Positions 56,680 to 63,780 of a stretch of 64,000 nucleotides of DNA are shown here, piece by piece. Under the pieces are notes generated by a model, which saw nothing but the letters and a program-made list of their open reading frames with translations, searched no databases and was not told where the DNA came from. Both the position numbers and the translations under genes were made by a program. Numbering within the stretch: the first letter of the stretch is position 1; each line of letters begins with the position of its first letter. The stretch is from a virus. Where the stretch lies: positions 38,446 through 102,445 of IMG/VR virus record IMGVR_UViG_3300049001_000080; one strand, written 5' to 3'.

Positions 56680-58191
56680 CTACCGCTCGGCCTGGACCGC
56701 GGGGAACCTGCGCAGCGTGGCCAGCGCGACCCGCCGGGCGCCCTCGTGGCCCACCTCCGGGTTGGCGGCCAGCACCCGGGCCGCGAGCCTCGACACGACG
56801 TCCGGCGGGCGGGTGAAGGCCTCCTCGGGCCGCTGGACGGCCACCAGGGGGTCGGCGTCGCCCAGCATCGTGTCGGCCGGCGCCACCACCTCGGACGGCA
56901 CGTCGCCCGCGTGCTGCGGGTACGTCGCGGCCCCTGGAGACTCGGCGGACCCCGGCACGCCCGGCCCCGTCGTCTTGAACTCGTTGTCCTCGGGACCCGC
57001 GGCCACCCGCGGCGGCGCCGGCTCGCGGCTGGGGACGGGGGGCGTCATCATGCCCGGCGCCGGCACGGGAGGGTGGGGCGTGCCCCACTCGTCGACGATC
57101 CAGGGCGGCGTCGGCACGGGGGCGAGCTTCTGCCAGCGCTCCGACCCGAACGCGTCGGGGTCGAACTGCACGGCGCCCGTCGCCGTGAGGCGCACCAGCC
57201 CCTGGTCCCATCCGTCGGCGGCCTGGATCGCCGCGGTGACGACGTCCAGCGAGCCCCGGCCGAGGCAGTACCCGCACGCCTGCTGGTCCGGCGTCTGGCC
57301 GCCCACGCACTTGCGGCATGCCATCCGAGCCGCAGACTCGCGGGCGCCGGGCACGTTCGCGTAGAGGGCGCGCTGGAGGTCGAGCGCCTCGCCGCGGCTC
57401 TTGGGCTCGTCGTTCTTCCGCTCGCCCTTGGCGTTGACGACGTACCAGCCTCCGTCGCCCTCCTCCAGCTTGTACGGGGCGTGGGAGCCTCCACCCGGGG
57501 CGGTGTGGCGCACCGAGGACGTGTGCCAGGCGTGCGCCTCGCTGGCCGGTACCGCGCCCTCGCCGTGGCAGACCGGGCAGTCCTCGTGACCGCCAGTCCC
57601 CGGGGCGTGGCCGGTGCCGCGACAGGCGGGGCAGTCGACCTGGTCGGTGCCGGACCTGTAGCCGAGCCGCGGCGCGCCCATGGCGAGTGGCTCCGGCGTC
57701 GGCTCCACGGGCTCGGCTGGCGGCTGCTCGACCTGCTCCTGCTGCTGTGGCTCCTCGGCCGCGCGGCGACGGATCGCGTGGGCGTCGGCCAGCCGGTCCC
57801 GCAGCGCGCGGGCGTGCGAGGCTGACTGCCCGGGTGGCGCGGGCTTCGGGGTGGGAGCGGGCGCTCGGCGGGCCAGCTCGGCGGCCACCCGGCGCTCCAG
57901 CTCACGCCGGCCCTCGCGCTCGCGGTGCAGCAGGCCGAAGTCGGCGTCGAGCCCGGCCACGAGCTGCTCAGCCAGCGCGCGGTCGCCGGGGGCCACCTCG
58001 TCGCACGCGGCCTCCAGGCGCTCGGCCGTGAGGGCTAGGCGCTGCCGGTACTCCTCGACGCTGCCGGCCGCGCTCAGGAACGGCCACAGCCCCGAGCACT
58101 TGACCCGGGCCAGGGCCAGCGCTCGGTCACGAGCCTCGGCGGCGGCGTCCCTCGTCGCCTCCACCCACATCGAGTCGGCCAGCCCGGTCAT
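56680..58191 (-). CDS. DnaJ-type zinc-finger protein
   Basis: 503 residues. N-terminal 150: helical, charged (EEYRQRLALTAERLEAACDEV, GLLHREREGRRELERRVAAEL). Two CxxCxGxG-type units like DnaJ zinc fingers: CPACRGTGH to CPVCHGEG (about 187-208) and CRKCVGG to CGYCLGRG (about 292-314). Between them is a small beta domain (DGGWYVVNAKGERKN). No J-domain HPD is present, so a chaperone-like or scaffolding role in head assembly is only a guess. C-terminus is Pro-rich then helical. Confidence 0.8.
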   Translation of the reverse strand: MTGLADSMWVEATRDAAAEARDRALALARVKCSGLWPFLSAAGSVEEYRQRLALTAERLEAACDEVAPGDRALAEQLVAGLDADFGLLHREREGRRELERRVAAELARRAPAPTPKPAPPGQSASHARALRDRLADAHAIRRRAAEEPQQQEQVEQPPAEPVEPTPEPLAMGAPRLGYRSGTDQVDCPACRGTGHAPGTGGHEDCPVCHGEGAVPASEAHAWHTSSVRHTAPGGGSHAPYKLEEGDGGWYVVNAKGERKNDEPKSRGEALDLQRALYANVPGARESAARMACRKCVGGQTPDQQACGYCLGRGSLDVVTAAIQAADGWDQGLVRLTATGAVQFDPDAFGSERWQKLAPVPTPPWIVDEWGTPHPPVPAPGMMTPPVPSREPAPPRVAAGPEDNEFKTTGPGVPGSAESPGAATYPQHAGDVPSEVVAPADTMLGDADPLVAVQRPEEAFTRPPDVVSRLAARVLAANPEVGHEGARRVALATLRRFPAVQAER

Positions 58192-60089
58192 CGGGACTGC
58201 GCCTGGAGGGAGGCCTGCACGCGGGCACGGAAGGCGGCCGTCTGCGCGGTCATCGGCCAGCCGGTGCCGGTCGCGGCCCGGTCGGCGGAGCCGTGCTCGT
58301 ACCCCTCGTGGTAGTCCGCCCGCTTGAGGTTGAACGAGTGGAACTTCCTCGACTTGATGTTGGTGGACGGGCGCGGCTGGTAGTAGACCTTCGCGTTCCC
58401 GTTCAGACCGTCGTAGTACCCGTGGGTGTAGTGGAGCGGGTTCCCCGTCTCGAAGGCGCCCTCGCTCCGGTAGCTCGGTCCGGCGGTGAACTGGAGCTTC
58501 TCCGTGGGGTACCAGGTGCTGGCGTGGACGCCCCGTGGTGGACGGAACTCGTACTTGTCACCTGCGGCGGCTGTCAACGCCATGATCGAGACCTTCTTCG
58601 GCATCGCGTCATCGTCATCATCGTCATCATCTTCATCGTCATCATCGTCATCATCTTCATCGTCGTCCGAGTCGTCGTCGCAGCCAGACCCGTCCTTGCC
58701 CTTGTCGTCATCATCGTCTTTATCGTCGCTGTCGTCGGCTTTGTCCGAGTCGTCTTTCTTGTCGTCGGAGTCGCCGTCGTCCTTCTTCTTGAGCCAGGGC
58801 GGCAGGTCGCCGGCCACGCGGGGGGCGAGGTGCGCGCTCAGCTCGGCGACCAGAGCCTCGCCGAGGTGCGGGGCGGCGTGGTCCAGGAACGACGACACGA
58901 CCGCGTGGCCGGAGACCGAGCCGAACGGCTCGTCGCCGGACCGCATCATCGCCAGGGCGTCCAGGAAGACGCGGGCCGGCACGGGCACGCGGTCGCCCAC
59001 CTCCCGCCGGATCTGCGCCGCCACGGCGCTCAGCGGGCGCCTGGCGGCCTGCCCGGGCCACGGGAAGACCTGCCCGTCCAGGCCGTCGACGGCCGGCCCG
59101 TTCCCCGGTCCCGCGTCGTGCGGGGCCAGCTCGACCGGCAGCGCGCCGGTGGCCGGCACCGGCGCGGCCGGCGGCGGGCCCATCTGCTGCGAGGGGGTCA
59201 GCGAGTCGTCATGGGTCGAGGGCATGGGGGCGACGCCGGACGGCGGGGTCAGGGCCATGTCGGCGACCACCCGCTGTGCCCGCCGGCTGATCAGCGAGCC
59301 GAGGGCCGGGTGCAGCGCGTTCAGCGTGGTCATGCCCGTGCCGGCCGCGGGGGGCGTCGGGGTGCCGTCCAGGTAGTCGAACGACGGCTGAGTGCCCGGC
59401 CCGGGCCCGGCGTCGTGCGGCTGGTCGGCAGCCGGGTTCTCGATGCCCTCGGCGACGTCGCCGTCGATCGGGCCGCCCTCGGCCAGGGATGGGGTCTCGC
59501 CCTGCTGCGTCTGCGAGTCCGGCGCCCCCGCAGGGCCCCACATCGAGTCGTCGAAGGTCTGCTCGTCGTCCACGCCCACCGGCAGGCCGGAGCCCGGCGG
59601 GGTCTGCGAGGTGGCGTCGGCCAGGACCAGCCCGCCAAGGTGGGAGGCCTGGTCGAGGAACGCCCGGCACGCCTCCGGCGCCTGCTCGCCCCAGGCGGAG
59701 GCCTCGCGCCGGGCCATCCCGTCGGCCTGCGCCGCGAACTCCTGCCGGTCGGCGCGGACCGCGGGCGGCAGCCGGTCGTACCAGAGGCTGGCCGCCGCGA
59801 CCATCCGCTGCGCGACGTCGGTCGGGTCGTACCGGGTGGGCTGCACGTAGGCCAGCCAGTCGGAGGCCGCGGTGGTCCGGACGCCGGGCAGCACGCCGCC
59901 CCCGTACTGAGGCGGTGCCGGCGGCAGCGCGGCTGCCGCCAGGTCGAGGGAGCGCCGGTCGCGCTCGTCAGCGACCCGGGCGGCGCGCAGCGCGGCGAGC
60001 TGGGCGCCGAGGGTCTCCTGGACCTCCAGGGTGGGCGCGGCGGCCATGGCCTGGAGCAGGTCGACCTCGCGCGTTGTGTCAGCGGGCAT
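58188..60089 (-). CDS. Large acidic low-complexity head-cluster protein
   Basis: 633 residues, ATG 60089 with GGAG 8 bases upstream. Helical N-terminus (LLQAMAAAPTLEVQETLGAQLAALRAARV), long Pro/Ala/Gly middle, a helical module (AAQIRREVGDRVPVPARVFLDALAMM), then an Asp/Lys tract of more than 60 residues, almost all Asp at its end. After the tract comes a Tyr-rich domain (YEFRPPRGVHASTWYPTEKLQF, HEGYEHGSADRAA) that could also start internally at MALTAAAGD. The acidic tract is encoded by a short tandem DNA repeat. Function unknown; possibly an internal head protein. Confidence 0.8.
   Translation of the reverse strand: MPADTTREVDLLQAMAAAPTLEVQETLGAQLAALRAARVADERDRRSLDLAAAALPPAPPQYGGGVLPGVRTTAASDWLAYVQPTRYDPTDVAQRMVAAASLWYDRLPPAVRADRQEFAAQADGMARREASAWGEQAPEACRAFLDQASHLGGLVLADATSQTPPGSGLPVGVDDEQTFDDSMWGPAGAPDSQTQQGETPSLAEGGPIDGDVAEGIENPAADQPHDAGPGPGTQPSFDYLDGTPTPPAAGTGMTTLNALHPALGSLISRRAQRVVADMALTPPSGVAPMPSTHDDSLTPSQQMGPPPAAPVPATGALPVELAPHDAGPGNGPAVDGLDGQVFPWPGQAARRPLSAVAAQIRREVGDRVPVPARVFLDALAMMRSGDEPFGSVSGHAVVSSFLDHAAPHLGEALVAELSAHLAPRVAGDLPPWLKKKDDGDSDDKKDDSDKADDSDDKDDDDDKGKDGSGCDDDSDDDEDDDDDDDEDDDDDDDDAMPKKVSIMALTAAAGDKYEFRPPRGVHASTWYPTEKLQFTAGPSYRSEGAFETGNPLHYTHGYYDGLNGNAKVYYQPRPSTNIKSRKFHSFNLKRADYHEGYEHGSADRAATGTGWPMTAQTAAFRARVQASLQAQSR
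58611..58658. repeat. 24-base tandem repeat encoding poly-Asp
   Basis: Two perfect copies of a 24-base unit (58611-58634 and 58635-58658) built from ATCGTC and ATC triplets, with partial copies around them. It encodes Asp runs with Glu in frame, so length changes by whole units keep the frame. Confidence 0.85.
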
Positions 60090-60168
60090 AGAAGTATCTC
60101 CACTCCACGACGGCAGGGCGCTCGCCCCTCCACCCCTTCCCTCGGGGTCGGCCGGGCGGGCGGCAGGG

Positions 60169-60615
60169 TCAGGCTCTGAGCCGGTACTCCCAGACGTCGG
60201 GGCGCCCGCGACGCTGCCGGCGACCGATCGGCCAGCCCGCGGCGACCATCAGCCGGAGCGCCTCCACGGCCTCGCGACGGCCGCCCTCGGCGGCCACCAG
60301 GTCGCCCGCCGGCACCCAGCGGTCCGACCTGCCCTCCAGGTACCCCAGCAGCCGGGCCTCCATGGTGCCGGCGGCGGGCCGTACGAGCGGCTGGCGGACC
60401 TGGGGCGCCCCGATGGCACTGGAGGGCGGGGTGGCGCTGGCGGCGACCCTGCGGACGATCTGGCGGCCGGGCGTCGTGGCCCGCTCGTACTCGGCCTGCG
60501 CCGCCTCGTCGGGCCAGCGGTGCCCCTCGTCGTCCTCGTGGTCTAGGTGCCGGGACGCCTCGGGCAACGTGCAGACCCAGGGCTCGGATGGGTGAGGAGA
60601 GCCGCAGCGCCTCAT
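60169..60615 (-). CDS. Winged-helix protein
   Basis: 148 residues from ATG 60615, ATGA overlap. N-terminal half has Cys/His (RRCGSPHPSEPWVC, RHLDHEDDEGHRW), possibly metal-binding. The C-terminal 70 residues form a winged helix: ARLLGYLEGRSDRWVPAGDLV, RREAVEALRLMVAAGWPIGRR and a wing RGRPDVWEYRL. Likely a DNA-binding regulator or adaptor. Confidence 0.75.
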   Translation of the reverse strand: MRRCGSPHPSEPWVCTLPEASRHLDHEDDEGHRWPDEAAQAEYERATTPGRQIVRRVAASATPPSSAIGAPQVRQPLVRPAAGTMEARLLGYLEGRSDRWVPAGDLVAAEGGRREAVEALRLMVAAGWPIGRRQRRGRPDVWEYRLRA

Positions 60616-61202
60616 GCGAGCAGGTGCCGGGCCACCCGGTCGGTCACCAGGTCGTCGTACAGCGGGTGGTGCACCGCCGCCGGCAGCCCCAGCCGCTCGG
60701 CGTCCGCCGCCACGTCGAGCCCGTGGTCGGTCGCGTAGCTGCCGGCCGAGATGGTGTTGTAGTAGCGGGCCTGGGTGAGCAGCGAGGACAGGTCGAGCAG
60801 CGGGAGCGGCCCGCTCGTCAGGATGGCGTCGTCGTCCGGGAAGACGTCCAGGAGCAGGCGGGCCTCGACCGGCCAGGTGACGTGCCCCAGCACGAGCGGT
60901 GGCGATGCGGAGGTGAGGCGCGCGACCGCCGGGCCGGCCTCCCACCACTCCCGCAGGGCCGCGCACATCGACTCGTAGTCGTCGTGCGTCTCCTCCTGGT
61001 CGGCGAGCGCCGGCAGCACGTTCTCCACGACCCAGGGGTTGATGCCCTCGGTGTGGGGGTGCTGCCGGTAGTCCCGCAGGATCGGGCAGCGCAGCACCAG
61101 CGTGTCGAGCACGGAGGCGTCGTCGCGGGTCCACAGTGCGGCCACGGCGAACGCCTGGCCGCTGAGCCCGTTGCTCTCGGCGTCTAGGGTCAAGATCTGC
61201 AC
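60612..61202 (-). CDS. DnaQ-like 3'-5' exonuclease-family protein
   Basis: 196 residues from GTG 61202 (GAGG 5 bases upstream). Motif ExoI is LTLDAESNGLSG (Asp, Glu), a strand-helix VLDTLVLRCPILRD follows, ExoII candidate is NPWVVENVLPALAD to DDYESM, and ExoIII is VHHPLYDDLVTDRVA with the H-x(4)-D. This is the DEDDh pattern of an RNase H-fold exonuclease. It could trim DNA or RNA ends; partners are not visible. Confidence 0.72.
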   Translation of the reverse strand: MQILTLDAESNGLSGQAFAVAALWTRDDASVLDTLVLRCPILRDYRQHPHTEGINPWVVENVLPALADQEETHDDYESMCAALREWWEAGPAVARLTSASPPLVLGHVTWPVEARLLLDVFPDDDAILTSGPLPLLDLSSLLTQARYYNTISAGSYATDHGLDVAADAERLGLPAAVHHPLYDDLVTDRVARHLLA

Positions 61203-61209
61203 GGTTACC

Positions 61210-61791
61210 TCACTTCTTGAACGGGCTCGGGCAGGCGCCCCAGGCACCGGCGCGCTCTAGCTGCGCCTCGCCCTGGGCGATCGTGTAGGTGGCGCTGCGG
61301 GACTCGCGGTGGCCGTAGTCGTTGTGCTCGGCGTACCCGGCCCGGATGGCGTCGGCGCCGTAGTCGCGCCCGCCCACCTCGACGAAGAAGAGGCGCCGGC
61401 CGTACTTGTCCACGCGGCCCGCCCTGGCGTCGGCGACCAGCACCACGTCGTGGCCGGCGAGCTGGCTGGTGGCGTAGGCCGAGGCCTGCGCGCCGTAGCA
61501 CTGCACGGGGCTGCGGGGCTTCTTGGTCTCGGGCGTGTTGATCCCGATGATCCGGTCTGTGGTGGTCGCGCCCGCCTCGGGGCCGCAGAGGAGCTGCGTG
61601 TGGATGGTGTCGCCGTCCGTCACCTTCGTCACCCTCGCCGCGACACCGTCGGCCGCGCAGGCCGCCGCGGTCGCCCGCGGTGCCGGCGAGGTACGGAGGG
61701 CGTGCTGCATGGCGGTGGTCAGGGTCGCCGCGACGACCGCGAGGGCCAGGGTGATCTTGATGTTGCGCCAGCTCCAGATCCCGCGCCTCAC
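61210..61791 (-). CDS. Membrane-anchored thermonuclease (SNase family)
   Basis: 193 residues from GTG 61791, GTGA-coupled. Residues 9-30 (IKITLALAVVAATLTTAMQ) are a signal anchor or signal peptide. The SNase domain follows: RVTKVTDGDTIHTQL, IIGINTPETKKP, GQ-type loop, RVDKYGRRLFFVEVGG, DAIRAGYAEHN. Asp, Glu and Arg of the active site (GDT, TPE, YGRR) are kept. It hydrolyses DNA or RNA with calcium; export suggests it works outside the membrane, for example against free DNA or superinfecting phage DNA. That use is inference. Confidence 0.85.
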   Translation of the reverse strand: MRRGIWSWRNIKITLALAVVAATLTTAMQHALRTSPAPRATAAACAADGVAARVTKVTDGDTIHTQLLCGPEAGATTTDRIIGINTPETKKPRSPVQCYGAQASAYATSQLAGHDVVLVADARAGRVDKYGRRLFFVEVGGRDYGADAIRAGYAEHNDYGHRESRSATYTIAQGEAQLERAGAWGACPSPFKK

Positions 61792-62213
61792 CCCTCCACC
61801 GCCCCGGTGGGTGCGGGCTCGTCGTCGAGCTGGAGCCCGGCCGCGGCCAGCGTGTCCCTGATCTCCTGCATCGCCTGCCGGTACCTGTCCAGCTCCGCGG
61901 TGAGGCGCCGCCTCTCGGCGAGGAGGTGCACCTCCTCCAGGGTGGTCGGCTGCCCGTGGTGCTCCTCGACGGGGGTCGCCTCCAGGTGCAGCTCGTACCC
62001 CATCGCCGAGTAGGCGGCGGTGAGCTTGTCGAGCGGGACGCTTCGGCTGGCGCGCCGCCAGGCGTTCACCGCGCCCGCCGAGGAGCCGACCAGCCGGCCC
62101 AGCTCGGGGGCCGAGACCCCCTGCGTCCGCATCAGGCTCCGGAGCATCCCGGCGGCGCCCTGACGGGTGGCCGGCCCTCGCACTAGGGGCCTGGTGGGCC
62201 CGGGCCGCCTCAC
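61788..62213 (-). CDS. HTH (Cro/C1-like) protein with coiled coil
   Basis: 141 residues from GTG 62213 in GTGA overlap. Residues about 25-75 (MRTQGVSAPELGRLVGSSAGAVNAWRRASRSVPLDKLTAAYSAMGY) form a lambda-repressor-like helix-turn-helix. Residues 85-120 are a coiled coil (LEEVHLLAERRRLTAELDRYRQAMQEI). Probably a dimeric phage regulator. Confidence 0.78.
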   Translation of the reverse strand: MRRPGPTRPLVRGPATRQGAAGMLRSLMRTQGVSAPELGRLVGSSAGAVNAWRRASRSVPLDKLTAAYSAMGYELHLEATPVEEHHGQPTTLEEVHLLAERRRLTAELDRYRQAMQEIRDTLAAAGLQLDDEPAPTGAVEG

Positions 62214-62572
62214 CCGTCGTCCCGCGACGACCGCGCGTCCCGGCGCACGTCGTCGACGAGGCTGCGGCACACCTGGCCGTCCAGGTCGTTGAGCCCCACC
62301 CCGGACAGGAGACTGGTGAGCACCGCCTCACGCCGCGGGATGCTCACCCGCCAGCCGTTGATCAGGTACAGCGCACGCCTGAGGTCGTCGCGCTCCTTCT
62401 GCACCTGCATGAAGTCCTCGGCGTCCACGTAGATGGCCGGCCGCGCGCTGCCGCTCGACCTGCCGATCGTGACGTGCACGCCGGTGCCGTCGTTGATGTA
62501 GAGGCCGTCGTCCCGGCGCTCCACCGCGTCCAGGGCGGCCCGGACGGGGTCGGGGTGCTCAGACGAGGGCAT
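62210..62572 (-). CDS. Unknown small protein
   Basis: 120 residues starting MPSSEHPDPVRAAL. A small beta part (GLYINDGTGVHVTIGRSS, PAIYVDAEDFMQVQKERDDL) then helix-rich C-terminus (RREAVLTSLLSGVGLNDLDGQV). The ordered start and overlap with neighbours support a real gene; no family recognised. Confidence 0.72.
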   Translation of the reverse strand: MPSSEHPDPVRAALDAVERRDDGLYINDGTGVHVTIGRSSGSARPAIYVDAEDFMQVQKERDDLRRALYLINGWRVSIPRREAVLTSLLSGVGLNDLDGQVCRSLVDDVRRDARSSRDDG

Positions 62573-62891
62573 GGGCCAGCTTGCCGATCAGAGAGGCCGC
62601 CTGCTCGCGGGTCATCGGGGGCAGGTCCCACACGGTGACAATCGCAGTGGTGGGGCCGCCGATGACCTCGACGGAGTGGTCCTTCTCCAGGGCGTCGACC
62701 AGCTCGGTGACCAGGTTGTAGACCTTGGTCTTGTCGACTGCGAGCAGCGCCTTGGAGGCGACGAGCTGCCGGTTGCGCGCCCCGCGCCCGGTCACCTCGT
62801 ACGTGTTCTTCTGGACGCTGACGCCTTGCAGGTCACCCGAGTTGTCGGCGTGGGCGACGACGTCCAGCTCGGTGAAGCGAAATGCGTGCAT
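62559..62891 (-). CDS. Unknown small protein
   Basis: 110 residues from ATG 62891 (GAGGAG at 6 bases). MHAFRFTELDVVAHADN; beta-rich N-terminus (GVSVQKNTYEVTGRGARNRQ) and helical rest (VYNLVTELVDALEKDHSVEVI, MTREQAASLIGKLAHALV). The upstream in-frame extension is rejected because the ribosome site is at 62891. Unknown role. Confidence 0.75.
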   Translation of the reverse strand: MHAFRFTELDVVAHADNSGDLQGVSVQKNTYEVTGRGARNRQLVASKALLAVDKTKVYNLVTELVDALEKDHSVEVIGGPTTAIVTVWDLPPMTREQAASLIGKLAHALV

Positions 62892-62923
62892 ACGGGTCTC
62901 CTCGGTTCGGCGGTGAGTGCTGC

Positions 62924-63098
62924 TCAGGAGGGGTCGGTGCGCTTCTTGGTGCGGACCGAGTTGTTCGAGGGCCGGCGCAGGTGCGCGGGGATCGCGGCGC
63001 GGGCGAGAGAGTGCGGCCCGTCGTCGTGAAAGCCGCCAGGCGCGCCGCAGGTAGGGCAGGGGGGTGACCGTCGGCCGGCTCTCCTGCGGGCCCGTCAC
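62924..63098 (-). pseudogene. Small zinc-motif gene with an apparent frameshift
   Basis: From GTG 63098 the frame reads TGPQESRPTVTP and, if one base were missing from the six-C run at 63059-63064, would continue CPTCGAPGGFHDDGPHSL to a stop at 62924, about 57 residues with a CPTCG zinc knuckle. As given, the two parts are in different frames and the second has no start codon. Coding character of both parts is good. Either an assembly error or a broken gene. Confidence 0.55.
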
Positions 63099-63099
63099 G

Positions 63100-63417
63100 T
63101 TAGCGCCCGAAGCGGGTGGGTTGGGTGTCGAGGAGGGACGCCGTCCCGAAGGAGGCGAAGCCGAAGGAGGAGTTCGGGTAGGCCTCCTGGGCGAGGCGCC
63201 GGGCGCGGGGCACGCGCTCCAGAGCTGTCATGTGCGACACGAACGGCCCGAGCAGCAGCGCGGTCCTGCGACCCTGCCGGAGTGTGACGTAGAACCGGGC
63301 GCCGGGGCGGACCTGGACAGGCTCGGGCTGACCCTGGCCCCACTTGTGGCGGAGGTACCGCTTGGCGGCGTCGAGGTCAGCGATGCCGGTGCCGAGGTGG
63401 GTCTCGCGGTCAGACAT
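63100..63417 (-). CDS. Unknown small protein
   Basis: 105 residues, ATGA-coupled. SDRETHLGTGIADLDAAKRYL, then WGQGQPEPVQVRPGARFYVTL, RRTALLLGPFVSHMTALERVP and a C-terminal NSSFGFASFGTASL. Alternating strand/helix looks like a small globular alpha/beta protein. No family recognised. Confidence 0.75.
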   Translation of the reverse strand: MSDRETHLGTGIADLDAAKRYLRHKWGQGQPEPVQVRPGARFYVTLRQGRRTALLLGPFVSHMTALERVPRARRLAQEAYPNSSFGFASFGTASLLDTQPTRFGR

Positions 63418-63714
63418 CAGATCACACTCCCGCCGAGCAGCGGCTGGCGGGCGATGCGGCGCTGGTGGCTCAGGACCTCGTCGATGGTGAAGTCGGCCAG
63501 CCGGGCGCCGGAGCGCAGGCCCACGGCGGTGACGCCCTCGGCGCGCAGCTTGCACAGCCAGGAGGCCGAGACCCGCTTGCGGTAGCTGGTGGTCTTCCAG
63601 CCGCGTCCAGGCACGAAGGTCTGCGCGACGATCGGGTGCTCGGACGGAGTCGGGGCGGCGAAGTACTCGCGGACGAGCGCCGGGACCTTGGGCCTGGAGG
63701 GAGGAGATCGGCAT
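63417..63714 (-). CDS. Small HTH-like protein, apparent frameshift near start
   Basis: The ribosome site AGAAGGAG and ATG 63714 lie in one frame (PISSL), but the coding continuation (RPKVPALVREYFAAPTPSE to LLGGSVI) is in another; deletion of one base in CTCCAGG joins them into about 98 residues. The alternative in-frame ATG at 63770 is within the promoter and unlikely. The body has YRKRVSASWLCKLRAEGVTAVGL and TIDEVLSHQRRIARQ, a possible DNA-binding fold. First gene of its unit. Confidence 0.55.
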
Positions 63715-63751
63715 CGCTGGCTCCTTCTGGCGGGGTGCTCTAGCTGGTACA

Positions 63752-63780
63752 ACGCTACCCATCCCGCCATCGACTGTCAA
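63752..63780 (-). promoter_or_regulatory. Strong sigma70-type promoter
   Basis: Minus strand TTGACA (63775-63780), exactly 17 bases, TAGCGT (63752-63757). The -35 includes the TGA stop of the upstream gene. The leader then has CCCCGCCAGAAGGAG before ATG 63714. It is the best consensus promoter in the window. Confidence 0.8.

Noticed and set aside
58608-58672. Possible CRISPR-like array
   Set aside because: Units are 24 bases with no spacers and lie within a coding Asp tract; this is a microsatellite.
22620-60110. Similar GATACTTCTAT strings near 22635 and 60090
   Set aside because: One is coding and the other a leader; a match of this length can be chance and no third copy was seen.
58293-60179. 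628-codon plus-strand open frame
   Set aside because: Antisense shadow of the acidic low-complexity gene; its Val/Ile run simply mirrors the Asp repeat.
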